Positions 51,888 to 59,635 of a DNA stretch of 64,000 nucleotides are shown here, in pieces. The DNA lies in the IMG/VR virus record IMGVR_UViG_3300025164_000635, positions 1 to 64,000 of that record. One strand, written 5' to 3'. A model generated the notes under the pieces. The model ran no database searches. It was not told where the DNA came from and was given only the letters and a program-made list of their open reading frames with translations. Numbering within the stretch: the first letter of the stretch is position 1; every line of letters starts with the position of its first letter. A program made the position numbers and the translations under genes. The stretch is from a virus.

Positions 51888-52307
51888 GTGGATAAGTATG
51901 TACGGGTCCGTCTGACGAGCGCTAGCCTCTTGGCGCAGTCAGATCCCTTCCCAGTGTTGTTGTGGTACGACGCCAGGAAGCGGGCCGTCCACCTGAAGGT
52001 CATCTCCAGCGCGGGTGGGCGGTATGACGTGCACCTTCGGTTCCAGGTGCACGAGGGCAAGGCTTACCTCATGGATCGGATGTGCTTCTGTGAGGACTTC
52101 GAGTCCTCGATGAAGCACTTCGACATGCTCCAGGAGCTCGGGATGCCGGTTGAGGGGAGTGCCTTGCCTCTCTATCGGGGCCTGCCCATCTGCAAGCACA
52201 TCCTGCTCGGCGGTCTGAAGGTGATCGCCGAGAACTGGGTGGCCCTCTTCCTGGATGGGCAGCCGCAGGCTAAAGCCTTCCAGGAAGATGAAGTCCTGCC
52301 GTTCTAG
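51888..52307 (+). CDS. Hypothetical protein
   Basis: The product has 139 residues from GTG 51888 behind TAGGAGGAACA. It has alternating strands and helices, with a CFCEDF segment and a single C-K-H (PICKHILLGG) site. The CKH motif recalls SWIM zinc fingers only loosely. Unrecognised. Confidence 0.6.
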   Translation: MDKYVRVRLTSASLLAQSDPFPVLLWYDARKRAVHLKVISSAGGRYDVHLRFQVHEGKAYLMDRMCFCEDFESSMKHFDMLQELGMPVEGSALPLYRGLPICKHILLGGLKVIAENWVALFLDGQPQAKAFQEDEVLPF

Positions 52308-52476
52308 CACGAGCAAAACAACACACGTGCCTCTTGTGCACTCCAATGACGCCACTGGTGTCTGGACATGCAAGAGAGGCATGTGCCATATCATGCCGAA
52401 AGGCAGCGCTTGGCCGCGTTACAGCCGATTGAACGACCTGATAGGCAGGAATCAACCTACATAAAGGAGAACAGCC
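52308..52476 (+). ncRNA. Structured leader RNA upstream of the RNA-polymerase-like gene
   Basis: The 169-base intergenic region pairs CACGTGCCTCT..TGCA with TGCA..AGAGGCATGTG over a 28-base loop. It then shows TGCC-GAAA-GGCA, matching the GAAA stems at 49.9 kb in shape but not base pairs. AAAGGAG precedes the ATG. Confidence 0.45.
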
Positions 52477-54879
52477 ATGTCGTTCACGTCATTTCGCTCT
52501 ACCCGTAAGGTGGTTGTGGTGGACCGCTTCGGGCGACCCACCGGAGAGGAAAGGATTCTCTCTAACAGCCCGATCGACGCCCTGTTCCCTGACGAGAAGA
52601 TCGTCATGGTGAACTGGAAGTACGAGGGCGCGAAGGCGCCCACCGCTGAAGAGTTGCGCCGGCCGATCCGCCACGGCGGCAACGAGTACCGTGGTGACTG
52701 GGCCTGGGGCAGCAGCGTCAAGCGCGGATACACTGTGGGCCTGACCCGTGACCTGCTGGTGGACACGGGATTGCTGAACTGCTGTGAGGACGCCCACCGA
52801 TTCGGTCGGGCGTTCCTTGCCAACGGCCTGTATGGGGCCGGGAAGGGTGAGCTGCACATCAAGTTCGTGCCCGAAGGGACTCAGACCCTGGCCGGCCCGG
52901 TGGCGGACGGCTTCGGGTATGTGAGACGCTCGGTGGCCGAGAAGATGAATGCCGGACACGACAAGATCAAGTTCGGCACCGCGCGCGACTCGTCGCACTG
53001 GTGGCAGCGCATTCCCTGGACATCCGAGATCCAGGAAGAGCTGGAGCCGCTTCTGCGTGACAACCTGGTGGAGGCTGGTGACCCCGGGTTGTGGATGTTG
53101 AGGCAGTTAGGCGACCGCGATCAGGGTCGCCGCCACCTGGTCGAAGCCGAGCCGTTGATGGCTGAGCACCCGTATGTGGCGAACATGCTCATGAGGGTGT
53201 CCTCAGACATCCTGGCCCGGGCGGCCACGACGGTCCCCCTGAATCACGCGGTGAAGGTTACTGTGCCCGCGAACGTCCCCAACATCGCTGTGGACGGGAA
53301 AACACTGAGCACGCGCTACCCGATCGATGCCAAGAACTCCATCCGGGCGAACAACAACACGCTCAACACCGTGGAAGCCGAGATGGAGCGGATTGCCGAG
53401 ATGGAGCGGATTGCCCAGATGGAGGTCATTCAGTATGGCATGACCTCCATGGGTGACCATCCCTTCTCGGCTAAAGGCTGCGCCGGGATCGTTGACGATG
53501 ATCTCCTCGATGCCGACTTCGTGTTGTGCACGAAGGACATCAAGATGGGTGACAAGAAGTTGGTGGACATCAAGGCGGAGATCGTGGTCTCGGTGACCCA
53601 GTGGTTTGCCCAGGGCGAGGCGGTCGGTGTGAATACGAAGTTCTGGGCCGACCAGGGCGGTGATTGCGACGGCGATCTGGCGTTGATCGCCGATTGCAGT
53701 GAGTTGCCCCGCCTGTGGGAGGCGGTTAGCGGGTTTGGGCTCCAGCCCACGCCCAAGCTCATCAAGACTCACACGAAGCTGGAGGACGAGGACATCCGGG
53801 GTGAGTTGGCTGAGAAATCCATGCTGAATGTGGTCGGCATGGCAGTCAACCTCATGGCTGCGACGTTTGTCACGGCCAACCGGGAAGAGATGGCCCACCG
53901 CCTGGGCTATGCGAGTGAGGCTGCCCTGGATAACGCCCTGAATTACTGGGTGAAAGCAGGCACGGATCTCTTCAAGGTGTCTGTCGACACCAAGCAGCTC
54001 ATGCAAGATCTCTCTCGGTTCCAGAGCAAGCTGGTCAATGTGCTCGGTACGCTGCCGCCGTGGGTGAGCTGGCCCAACGACTGGGCCTTCACGCACGGCG
54101 TCCCGTCCTTCTGGAACGAGGACGAGATGGGTCACCTGAAGAGCGACGATCCTGTTCGGAAGAATGCCGTTCCTACCAATTCCTGGTACGACGGGACCAT
54201 CGTCCAGATCATGAGGCTGACCCTGCTCGCCCTCAGCGCGATGCTGAGCCATACCCTGGCTGTGCGGCCGCTGCATGACTTCCAGAGATGGGCCCTGGTT
54301 GTGCCGGACAGTGTTCTGGGGCCCGCGATCGGTCTCCAGAAGATGTTCGTAGCCGAGTCCCAGCGCGTCAACTGGGAGTGGCCCCAGGATGTCGTCCGCT
54401 TCAGCCAGTGGTGGGCCGAGAAGGTCGCCACCTGGAAGAACGAGATGGGCCTGGATGACACCCTAGCCTGCGCTGCTATCTGGCGCGCGGCCCATGACAT
54501 GCGGAGCAAATACGCCGGGGCGTCGTCTGTGTTCATGGCCTTCCCGGAAGAAGTACTGGATATTCTCCGGGATAAGCCCGGCCTCTCCAAGTTGGTGTCT
54601 GGTGTCATCCTCGGCCTGCCCGAAGTGACCGAGGAGACGGTCATCCAGGGCACCGTTCGGGAGTTCAAACGCAAGGACTCACAGTCCGGCCGGACCGTCA
54701 TCCGCAAGTGCTTGGTGGACGGTAACTCGGGCCTACCCCATATGCCCGACATCAACTACCCGGGCGCGATTGCCGTCTTTGCTTCGGATCACCCGTCGCC
54801 CGAGAATGGGCTGAAGGTGACCGTCAAGGTCACCCGGCGCACCAAGAAGTCCTGGTTCGCTGATTGCATCTGCCAGTAG
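52477..54879 (+). CDS. Single-chain DxDGD RNA-polymerase-like protein (YonO/QDE-1 type)
   Basis: The product has 800 residues from ATG 52477 behind AAAGGAG. DCDGD at 396-400, in ADQGGDCDGDLALIAD, is the metal-binding signature of double-psi barrel RNA polymerases. The R-Y-P at 280-282 lies upstream, as the conserved R-x-P does in beta-prime, and KVSVDTKQ near 503 recalls the later AVD..K motif of YonO/QDE-1-like enzymes. YonO of SPbeta has about the same size. It would synthesise RNA from phage DNA. Host-type sigma or alpha partners are not encoded nearby. Activity is inferred from motif order; a search and structure model would decide. Confidence 0.7.
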   Translation: MSFTSFRSTRKVVVVDRFGRPTGEERILSNSPIDALFPDEKIVMVNWKYEGAKAPTAEELRRPIRHGGNEYRGDWAWGSSVKRGYTVGLTRDLLVDTGLLNCCEDAHRFGRAFLANGLYGAGKGELHIKFVPEGTQTLAGPVADGFGYVRRSVAEKMNAGHDKIKFGTARDSSHWWQRIPWTSEIQEELEPLLRDNLVEAGDPGLWMLRQLGDRDQGRRHLVEAEPLMAEHPYVANMLMRVSSDILARAATTVPLNHAVKVTVPANVPNIAVDGKTLSTRYPIDAKNSIRANNNTLNTVEAEMERIAEMERIAQMEVIQYGMTSMGDHPFSAKGCAGIVDDDLLDADFVLCTKDIKMGDKKLVDIKAEIVVSVTQWFAQGEAVGVNTKFWADQGGDCDGDLALIADCSELPRLWEAVSGFGLQPTPKLIKTHTKLEDEDIRGELAEKSMLNVVGMAVNLMAATFVTANREEMAHRLGYASEAALDNALNYWVKAGTDLFKVSVDTKQLMQDLSRFQSKLVNVLGTLPPWVSWPNDWAFTHGVPSFWNEDEMGHLKSDDPVRKNAVPTNSWYDGTIVQIMRLTLLALSAMLSHTLAVRPLHDFQRWALVVPDSVLGPAIGLQKMFVAESQRVNWEWPQDVVRFSQWWAEKVATWKNEMGLDDTLACAAIWRAAHDMRSKYAGASSVFMAFPEEVLDILRDKPGLSKLVSGVILGLPEVTEETVIQGTVREFKRKDSQSGRTVIRKCLVDGNSGLPHMPDINYPGAIAVFASDHPSPENGLKVTVKVTRRTKKSWFADCICQ

Positions 54880-54892
54880 CATAGGTTCCGAG

Positions 54893-55106
54893 GCCGATCT
54901 TCGGATCGGCTCTCGGCTTCTGGGTAGGTGAAAGCCCATCCAGAAGCCGGGAAGGAACTTACCTTCTCTAGCGTGGAGTCTCACCACACTCTCCCTCCCA
55001 CGGGGCACGGCAGCCTACTTCCGGGCTACCGCCGTCTTCCCCCTGGGGCTAACGCCGCACTAAAGCTCCGAGAGGAAGCAAACTCCTATAGGAAAGGTGG
55101 TGTAGC
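54893..55106 (+). ncRNA. Structured leader RNA after the polymerase-like gene
   Basis: GCCGATC-TTCG-GATCGGC (54893-54910) is a perfect hairpin with a UUCG tetraloop. GGCTTCTGG pairs with CCAGAAGCC around TGGG..CCCA. Smaller stems follow (GAAGG..CCTTC). The UUCG hairpin has no T-run and is not a typical terminator. The next gene's ribosome-binding site (AAAGGTGG) follows. Confidence 0.45.
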
Positions 55107-55430
55107 ATGTCCAAGTTCCTGAACCGTGACGTTGACCTGAAGGCGAAGGTCGCTGGCAAGCCCGGTACCGGTACGCCCGGCCCGCGGCAGCCCGTAGCCA
55201 CGACCGACATCAACGTGACGCAGCTCGAGGCGTTCGCGGCCAAGCTGGAAGCGACGTACCCCAAGCTGGAGCCCAACGACCGCGCCATCGCCAACAGCAT
55301 GAACCCGGCGACGGGCAAGGCCAATATCCTCCTGGCCGGCATCAGTCGCGCCCGGGGTGACAAGGCCAGCGTGACCGTGTACAGCACCGGCCGCGTTGTC
55401 TGGGCGGGCGTCCCCGCGTTCACTCTGTAG
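55107..55430 (+). CDS. Hypothetical protein
   Basis: The product has 107 residues from ATG 55107 behind GGAAAGGTGG. The first 30 residues are Gly/Pro-rich and flexible; the rest is a small alpha/beta domain (VTQLEAFAAKLEATYPKL, KASVTVYSTGRVVWAG). Unrecognised. Confidence 0.65.
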   Translation: MSKFLNRDVDLKAKVAGKPGTGTPGPRQPVATTDINVTQLEAFAAKLEATYPKLEPNDRAIANSMNPATGKANILLAGISRARGDKASVTVYSTGRVVWAGVPAFTL

Positions 55431-55495
55431 CCCACAGTGGAGGGGTCCGACATAGGGCCCCTCCCCCCCCACCCTTTCCTGGAAGGAATCGAACC

Positions 55496-55606
55496 ATGAA
55501 ACTCAGCCTGTCCGAACTCATCCTACTGGCCGCTGGGTTGCTTGCAACGGCTACATCTGGCTATCACTCCAGCCCTGGGTCACTGGTGATAGCCATCATC
55601 CCCTAA
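55496..55606 (+). CDS. Tiny membrane protein
   Basis: The product has 36 residues from ATG 55496 behind GGAAGGAA. It contains a hydrophobic helix (ELILLAAGLLATATSG) and a short hydrophobic end. No family. A terminator hairpin follows. Confidence 0.5.
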   Translation: MKLSLSELILLAAGLLATATSGYHSSPGSLVIAIIP

Positions 55607-55618
55607 CAACATGGCTAT

Positions 55619-55657
55619 GGAGCCGGTGCCCGCGGCGGGTGCCGGCTCCCCTCTTTT
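55619..55657 (+). terminator. Rho-independent terminator
   Basis: GGAGCCGG pairs with CCGGCTCC around an inner CCCG/CGGG stem, followed by CCTCTTTT. It closes the small-gene operon and separates it from the noncoding region. Confidence 0.75.
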
Positions 55658-55666
55658 GAACAGGTG

Positions 55667-56645
55667 CCCTGAGAGCAGCCCCAGATGACGGGCGGGGTAT
55701 TAAAGCAGGCCAAAACCCTCACCCCGATGACCGTTCCAAATATCATCCCAGGCTGCTCTTAGGGAATCTGTCCTTAAAAAGGCAACAGGCTCTCGCATGA
55801 GGGTCACCCAGGGGCACACCAGGGGCCCTGAAGGGGTGCAATCCCTGTGGCCCGTTGGAACTTCCGGGAAGTACACGGTGGTAGAACGGGCGTTCTATTG
55901 AGGCGGGACTGAGTAGGCGTCGGCAGATTATGAGGGGAGTCACCCTGGAGCGGGCTCTCACGAGTCGTGACGTGAGTGGTGCCGTGCGGACTGAACGTGA
56001 GGTGGCCCGTGCGGACTGCCCTCATAGTCTGCCGAGGCGGACACAGTTCTGCCACGGTGGGGTGGAAGGCCCTGCGGGGCGTGCATGCGCTTGAATCATG
56101 CAGCCGGCAAGTAATGGCTAGAGTAGCCTCTGGTCCCGTGATCACTATGCGGGGAAAGGCAGGCTTGAGCAGGGAATGCGTGCACGCGCCCTGTCAAGGG
56201 AGTTCTGCCGGGCGTGTCTCTAACCCTGGGCACGCAGCACAATCCTAAGCCGGACTTTGAGGGCCGTGATGGATGGTGGGGGAGAGGCCGGGAAGAGTCT
56301 ATGACCGCCGGTGTTTCGGCACCAGGGCGACGGGCTCTTCCTGGCTGGCTCCCATGACCTGTTTCTCTCATGTGTCCGATGGCCGAGAAGGGCTTCAAGG
56401 CAGGCAGTGGAGGCGTGTGGACGATAATTCCTACGCTGGAAACTGCCGTCACAGTTAGGTTCGTGTGACTACGTGGCCGGCTGTGGCCGAGTGGACTGGT
56501 CATCCACTCGTAATGTGCGGGTTCGACTCCCGCCAGCACGCTTTCATGAGCAGTATAGACGCTTTTTGGTTTGAGGCTATCGGGCATTCATACTGGCCTC
56601 AAACCCAAACGGGCGATCTATCCTATTGTTTCGGCAATGGGATAG
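55667..56645 (+). ncRNA. Large structured noncoding RNA candidate (~1 kb)
   Basis: Between 55607 and 56683 I find no convincing gene. Base pairing is extensive: 55667-55680 with 55751-55764 (14 pairs), 55921-55936 with 56019-56034 (16), 56287-56299 with 56333-56345 (13), 56568-56577 with 56596-56605 (10), 56618-56628 with 56635-56645 (11), plus nested stems between them. The layout (many helices, near a tRNA-like element, in a phage) recalls GOLLD and ROOL RNAs in size and setting, but I cannot show homology. Orientation is assigned by neighbours; transcription is unproven. Confidence 0.6.
56462..56540 (+). tRNA. tRNA-like element, anticodon GGT (Thr) if real
   Basis: GCGGG-TTCGACT-CCCGC (56517-56533) is a perfect T-arm. 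GTGGA-CTGGTCA-TCCAC (56491-56507) is a 5-bp arm with a 7-base loop, T33 and anticodon GGT. GGCC/GGCC could be the D-stem. The acceptor stem is poor: only CGTG/CACG pairs well. It is either a degraded tRNA, a divergent one, or a tRNA-like 3' part of the large RNA. Confidence 0.35.
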
Positions 56646-56683
56646 TGAGATAAGGAACACATTGCCTGGAAGGGAGGCAACCG

Positions 56684-56896
56684 ATGAAGAGACGTGTCGT
56701 CATCAGAGGGCAGCCTATGAAGTACATCGTGAAGTACATCAAAGACCCAGTAAGGGACAGGCGAGGGGAGCCGCCCTACCGAGCCCTCATTGACGGGGAA
56801 GAATGTGGCGAGTGGAAGCGAACCGCCATACAAGCGAGCACTGAACACGATCGGATTGTGGCCGAGAAGGCTGCAACCAAGATAAAGGAGGCATGA
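56684..56896 (+). CDS. Hypothetical basic protein
   Basis: The product has 70 residues from ATG 56684 behind GGAAGGGAGG. It is rich in Lys and Arg (YIVKYIKDPVRDRRGE) with a helical end. The next gene starts in overlap. No family recognised. Confidence 0.6.
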   Translation: MKRRVVIRGQPMKYIVKYIKDPVRDRRGEPPYRALIDGEECGEWKRTAIQASTEHDRIVAEKAATKIKEA

Positions 56897-57138
56897 TGTA
56901 CACCACAACGACATTTCCACCCATCTTTCAGCACGGCCCAGTGTCCTCGACCATGCAGTTGCACGTGCCTACCAGCGGCTATGGCCGGAGTGTCGCCATC
57001 GTCCGAACACTGCACAACGGATCGGTCACCCACGAGTATCTGCCGGAATTCCTGGCCGAGCTGGTCGTCGCCATGATCCCGTTCGACGAGCCACTGGTCG
57101 CGTCGGTGAGGATCGCCTACTCGGAGATGGGACAATGA
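56893..57138 (+). CDS. Hypothetical small protein
   Basis: The product has 81 residues from ATG 56893 or 56896 behind AAAGGAGG. It has mixed strands and a helix (EFLAELVVAMIP). It overlaps both neighbours by four bases. Unrecognised. Confidence 0.6.
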   Translation: MMYTTTTFPPIFQHGPVSSTMQLHVPTSGYGRSVAIVRTLHNGSVTHEYLPEFLAELVVAMIPFDEPLVASVRIAYSEMGQ

Positions 57139-57365
57139 TCATCCTCAACGTCCTGTACCCCTATGCCGATCCGACAACCGAAGTGCTGCACGTGAACGCG
57201 GCCACCCTAGAGAATGCCGAGACATACGCCATCCGCCGACTTGTGGAGGAAGCGGTCAATACTCTGAACGCCTCGGCCGGCTCCAAAAGCATGAGCCGTA
57301 CCTACCACGGGCACGAGCTTTGGTGGTGGAAGAATCTGGCGACCAAGCTGGAGATCCCGCGATGA
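57135..57365 (+). CDS. Hypothetical small protein
   Basis: The product has 76 residues from ATG 57135, in an ATGA overlap. It shows a strand-helix pattern (IILNVLYPYADP, ATLENAETYAIRRLVEEAVNTLN), then WWW. Unrecognised. Confidence 0.6.
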   Translation: MIILNVLYPYADPTTEVLHVNAATLENAETYAIRRLVEEAVNTLNASAGSKSMSRTYHGHELWWWKNLATKLEIPR

Positions 57366-57571
57366 CCGTCAGCGAAGCCTACGAGCAAACCAATGCCTTT
57401 GGTCGGCCCAGATACGCTATGTTCCTGAGAGATGGAGCCGGCCATCTGCATCAGATTCATCGCATCAATAGGCTCGATGACAACTACCTCCTTGATACTG
57501 AGCACGGCTCTTTCCCCAGATTGGGGATGGAACAGTGCATCACAGCAGAGCAGAGTGAACATTACCGCTGA
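57362..57571 (+). CDS. Hypothetical small protein
   Basis: The product has 69 residues from ATG 57362, which overlaps the preceding stop (ATGA). It is His-rich in the middle (GHLHQIHRI). Its last codons form one strand of the acceptor-like stem of the next RNA element. Unrecognised. Confidence 0.6.
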   Translation: MTVSEAYEQTNAFGRPRYAMFLRDGAGHLHQIHRINRLDDNYLLDTEHGSFPRLGMEQCITAEQSEHYR

Positions 57572-57676
57572 ATGGCCGGGAAGATGACCTTCCCTGGGGG
57601 TGAGCGGATTGGACTCCCTAAGCCATTGAAGGTTGGCTGCGGCCAGCCGGACGAGGGTTCGACTCCCAAGCGGTAA
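57562..57676 (+). ncRNA. tRNA-like RNA element with long inner arms
   Basis: TTACCGC (57562-57568) pairs perfectly with GCGGTAA (57670-57676). A GGG-TTCGACT-CCC loop lies just before the 3' strand, and a 7-bp GGTTGGC/GCCAGCC arm lies in the variable-arm position. GGGAAG/CTTCCC forms another stem. D and anticodon arms are not canonical and the T-stem has only three good pairs, so this is probably tRNA-like rather than a working tRNA. Confidence 0.35.
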
Positions 57677-57685
57677 CTCCCCACC

Positions 57686-57756
57686 AAGCGGACGTCCCGT
57701 GGCGGTGTACGGCCCATGACGTGGCCGTGAAGACCGGACAATCGGGACGTTCGCTT
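57686..57756 (+). ncRNA. Long hairpin in the leader of the 57784 gene
   Basis: AAGCGGACGTCCCG pairs with CGGGACGTTCGCTT over 14 pairs (one G-U). Inside, ACGGCC pairs with GGCCGT. It lies 27 bases before the next start and fills the rest of the 212-base gap with the tRNA-like element. Confidence 0.5.
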
Positions 57757-57783
57757 TGTGGGCATTTTCTTCCGAGGTGAAAC

Positions 57784-58095
57784 GTGGAAGTCTCTACCTA
57801 TAACGGTACCATTCGGATCCAATTCAGTGAGGGCAGCAAACGACACCAATGTATCCTCACCATCATGCTTGAGGACGGGAAACCCATTGTCACCAGTGGC
57901 CGAGGAGTGTGGCCGGGAAAGGAACGCCTGGCGGCCATTGATAACAGTGAATTGCAGGACTTCCTGGACAAGCTACAGGCCAGCACCGAGAAGACACTCA
58001 AGATGGCCGACCTGCGCCAGATACTGGCCAAAAGCGAACCGTTCTTCCAGGTCCAGGAGTCCAGGTCGTCCGCGAACCGTGCCAATCGCTTCTAG
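57784..58095 (+). CDS. Hypothetical protein
   Basis: The product has 103 residues from GTG 57784 behind GAGGTGAAAC. The first half is beta-rich (TYNGTIRIQFSEG) and the second half helical (LQDFLDKLQASTEKTLKMADLRQIL). Unrecognised. Confidence 0.6.
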   Translation: MEVSTYNGTIRIQFSEGSKRHQCILTIMLEDGKPIVTSGRGVWPGKERLAAIDNSELQDFLDKLQASTEKTLKMADLRQILAKSEPFFQVQESRSSANRANRF

Positions 58096-58140
58096 GCGGA
58101 AGGGGCTGCGGCCCTGAAAGCAGTAGGTTACCCGAACCTG

Positions 58141-58179
58141 CGTCTTCTAAACGTTTCGCCGCGAAACGTTTAGAAGACG
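58141..58179. repeat. Copy 3 of the CGTTTCG-CCG-CGAAACG repeat, extended to a 39-base perfect palindrome
   Basis: Here the stem is 18 perfect pairs around the same CCG loop. It lies in the 196-base gap between two genes, about 110 bases before the next ATG. There is no T-run, so a simple terminator is unlikely. Confidence 0.75.
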
Positions 58180-58241
58180 AAACGAGTGAAGTAGGGAAGC
58201 TGAACCTGTAAAGAGCCCTGAGTGGCTGCCGCCGATGAAGG

Positions 58242-58269
58242 AAGGGGGATGGAGAAATCCATTCCCCTT
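58242..58269 (+). ncRNA. GAAA-capped hairpin before the 58292 gene
   Basis: AAGGGGGATGGA pairs with TCCATTCCCCTT (12 pairs, one G-U) around a GAAA loop, followed by TGCCTTTTG. It may act as a weak terminator, attenuator or leader structure. Confidence 0.5.
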
Positions 58270-58291
58270 TGCCTTTTGTATGAGGTGAGAC

Positions 58292-58381
58292 ATGAAATTG
58301 GACATTCCCGAGAAGATCGCCATCTGGGGTTTTGTGCTATCCATGGCAGCCCTGATCGTGCGTATCGTCACCAGTTTGTGA
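58292..58381 (+). CDS. Tiny membrane protein
   Basis: The product has 29 residues from ATG 58292 behind GAGGTGAGA. A charged start (KLDIPEK) is followed by one membrane helix (IAIWGFVLSMAALIVRIV). No family. Confidence 0.5.
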   Translation: MKLDIPEKIAIWGFVLSMAALIVRIVTSL

Positions 58382-58427
58382 AACCCCGATGCCAGCGGAC
58401 AATCTGGCAGAGACGAAAGGAGACAGA

Positions 58428-59219
58428 GTGAACATCGGAATCTGGGCACAGCCGGCATTCTTCCCGGCCACGCCCCCCGCTCCCCGTGACTTTGAGGCAG
58501 TCACGGAAACGGGTGAAGAGGTCGAGCCTCAGCGTGAGAATCGCTACCGTTTCCATAATGGGAGCGTAGGCGATTGGATTGAGATCGAGAACGTAAGTGA
58601 ATCCAGTGAGTACAACGACGAGCTATTCGACCGCCTGGAGGCACTGCGCCAGGCCGATCGCAATGCTTGGAGTGCTACCCTGGACGAACTGGACAGCGAC
58701 ACCTACCGGCAGTACATGATCGACCGTACTTCCCGGTGGCACATGGAGAAGGCCCGGCCCGCTCTGAAATGTGAACGGGAAGGGCTGGAAGCCGCGGTCA
58801 AGGCCATGCGTGACTGCACCCGGGCGGAAGCCTATGACCGGAAAGGGCAGTCGATGAAGTTGGCTCAGTCCATCCGGGAGCGGGCCACTCAGGCCAAGTC
58901 ACTCGATGACCTGTGCAAGCTGGCCGATGAGGCCGACGCCTTTGACAATCGGACGCAGCAACTCGTCAGTGTGAAGGCGCTGTTGCCGAAGTACATCCCG
59001 GATACCATCTGGAACTACATCGAAGGCGCCATTGAGAGGGCGCACGAACGCATCAAGGCTGAGAAGAATCGCCACATTCGCTCCTGCCCACCCGAAGTGG
59101 ATGCCTGGATCAGGGCGAACGGCTCCAAGGTCGTTGAGTACAGAGGCGTCCAGCGACCCATGAGGATCCTACCACGCCACGTTCAGGTGAATGTGGCGAC
59201 CCAGGAGATAAGACGATGA
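58428..59219 (+). CDS. Hypothetical protein, largest gene of its block
   Basis: The product has 263 residues from GTG 58428 behind AAAGGAGAC; an upstream TTG at 58389 lacks a site. It has an acidic N-terminal half and a helical middle (residues about 95-190) rich in Lys, Arg and Ala with coiled-coil character. No motif recognised. Confidence 0.65.
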   Translation: MNIGIWAQPAFFPATPPAPRDFEAVTETGEEVEPQRENRYRFHNGSVGDWIEIENVSESSEYNDELFDRLEALRQADRNAWSATLDELDSDTYRQYMIDRTSRWHMEKARPALKCEREGLEAAVKAMRDCTRAEAYDRKGQSMKLAQSIRERATQAKSLDDLCKLADEADAFDNRTQQLVSVKALLPKYIPDTIWNYIEGAIERAHERIKAEKNRHIRSCPPEVDAWIRANGSKVVEYRGVQRPMRILPRHVQVNVATQEIRR

Positions 59220-59419
59220 AGCAAACTCGTATCAAAATCAATGCCCGGCCCAATGTGCCGGCAGTCCTCATCGTAGGCACCAGCGACGAGATGGTCATGA
59301 ACTTGATGCTGAATGGCTACCTCGGTATGTTCCCCCTGATAGGGGATGAGAGAGTGACCTTCCAGGTCTCCGAGGAAGAGACGGTATACTCACCCCTCGC
59401 CATGCTGACCATTCTGTAA
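59216..59419 (+). CDS. Hypothetical small protein
   Basis: The product has 67 residues from ATG 59216, in an ATGA overlap. It is a short alpha/beta protein (PAVLIVGTSDEMVMNLMLNGYLG). It ends the operon before a gap of 390 bases. Confidence 0.6.
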   Translation: MKQTRIKINARPNVPAVLIVGTSDEMVMNLMLNGYLGMFPLIGDERVTFQVSEEETVYSPLAMLTIL

Positions 59420-59430
59420 CGGGCGCCACG

Positions 59431-59462
59431 CCGGTCGGGGTTGCAGCCCCGATCAGTACCGG
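59431..59462 (+). terminator. Hairpin after the 59216 gene
   Basis: CCGGT-CGGGG pairs with CCCCG and ACCGG, with an inner TTGCAG loop and a bulge of six bases. It starts 12 bases after a stop codon. No T-run follows, so termination is only likely. Confidence 0.4.
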
Positions 59463-59607
59463 TTAATCCGTCCAGAACCCTCCAAAGAAGCCTTTTACCT
59501 GTGTCGTGTGTCACGCCAGGCATTTCAGCTTCCCGGACACCCTCTGAGACGGTGTAAAAACCGGTTGATCGTACCCGACGAGAATCCCGGCCGGCGTATT
59601 TTCCCCC

Positions 59608-59635
59608 TTGACAAACTCTTGATTGGGTGTATAAT
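59608..59635 (+). promoter_or_regulatory. Near-consensus sigma70-type promoter
   Basis: TTGACA (59608) and TATAAT (59630) are separated by 16 bases, one short of the usual 17. The leader to the next ATG (59810) is about 170 bases and contains an AGGGGAG/CTCCCCT stem. The rest of the 390-base gap holds no convincing gene. This is the best host-type promoter in the window. Confidence 0.8.

Noticed and set aside
53203-54276. 357-codon open frame on the minus strand opposite the polymerase-like gene
   Set aside because: It lies wholly antisense to a gene with clear motifs and ribosome-binding site, and its composition is that of a shadow frame.
55476-55500. Possible minus-strand tRNA T-arm (GGTTCGATTCC)
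   Set aside because: Only two stem pairs form and no other tRNA arms are nearby; it overlaps a ribosome-binding region.
55743-56248. Open frames of 72-113 codons on both strands in the noncoding region
   Set aside because: They overlap each other, have low-complexity Arg/Pro/Ser-rich products and no ribosome-binding sites; RNA structure explains the segment better.
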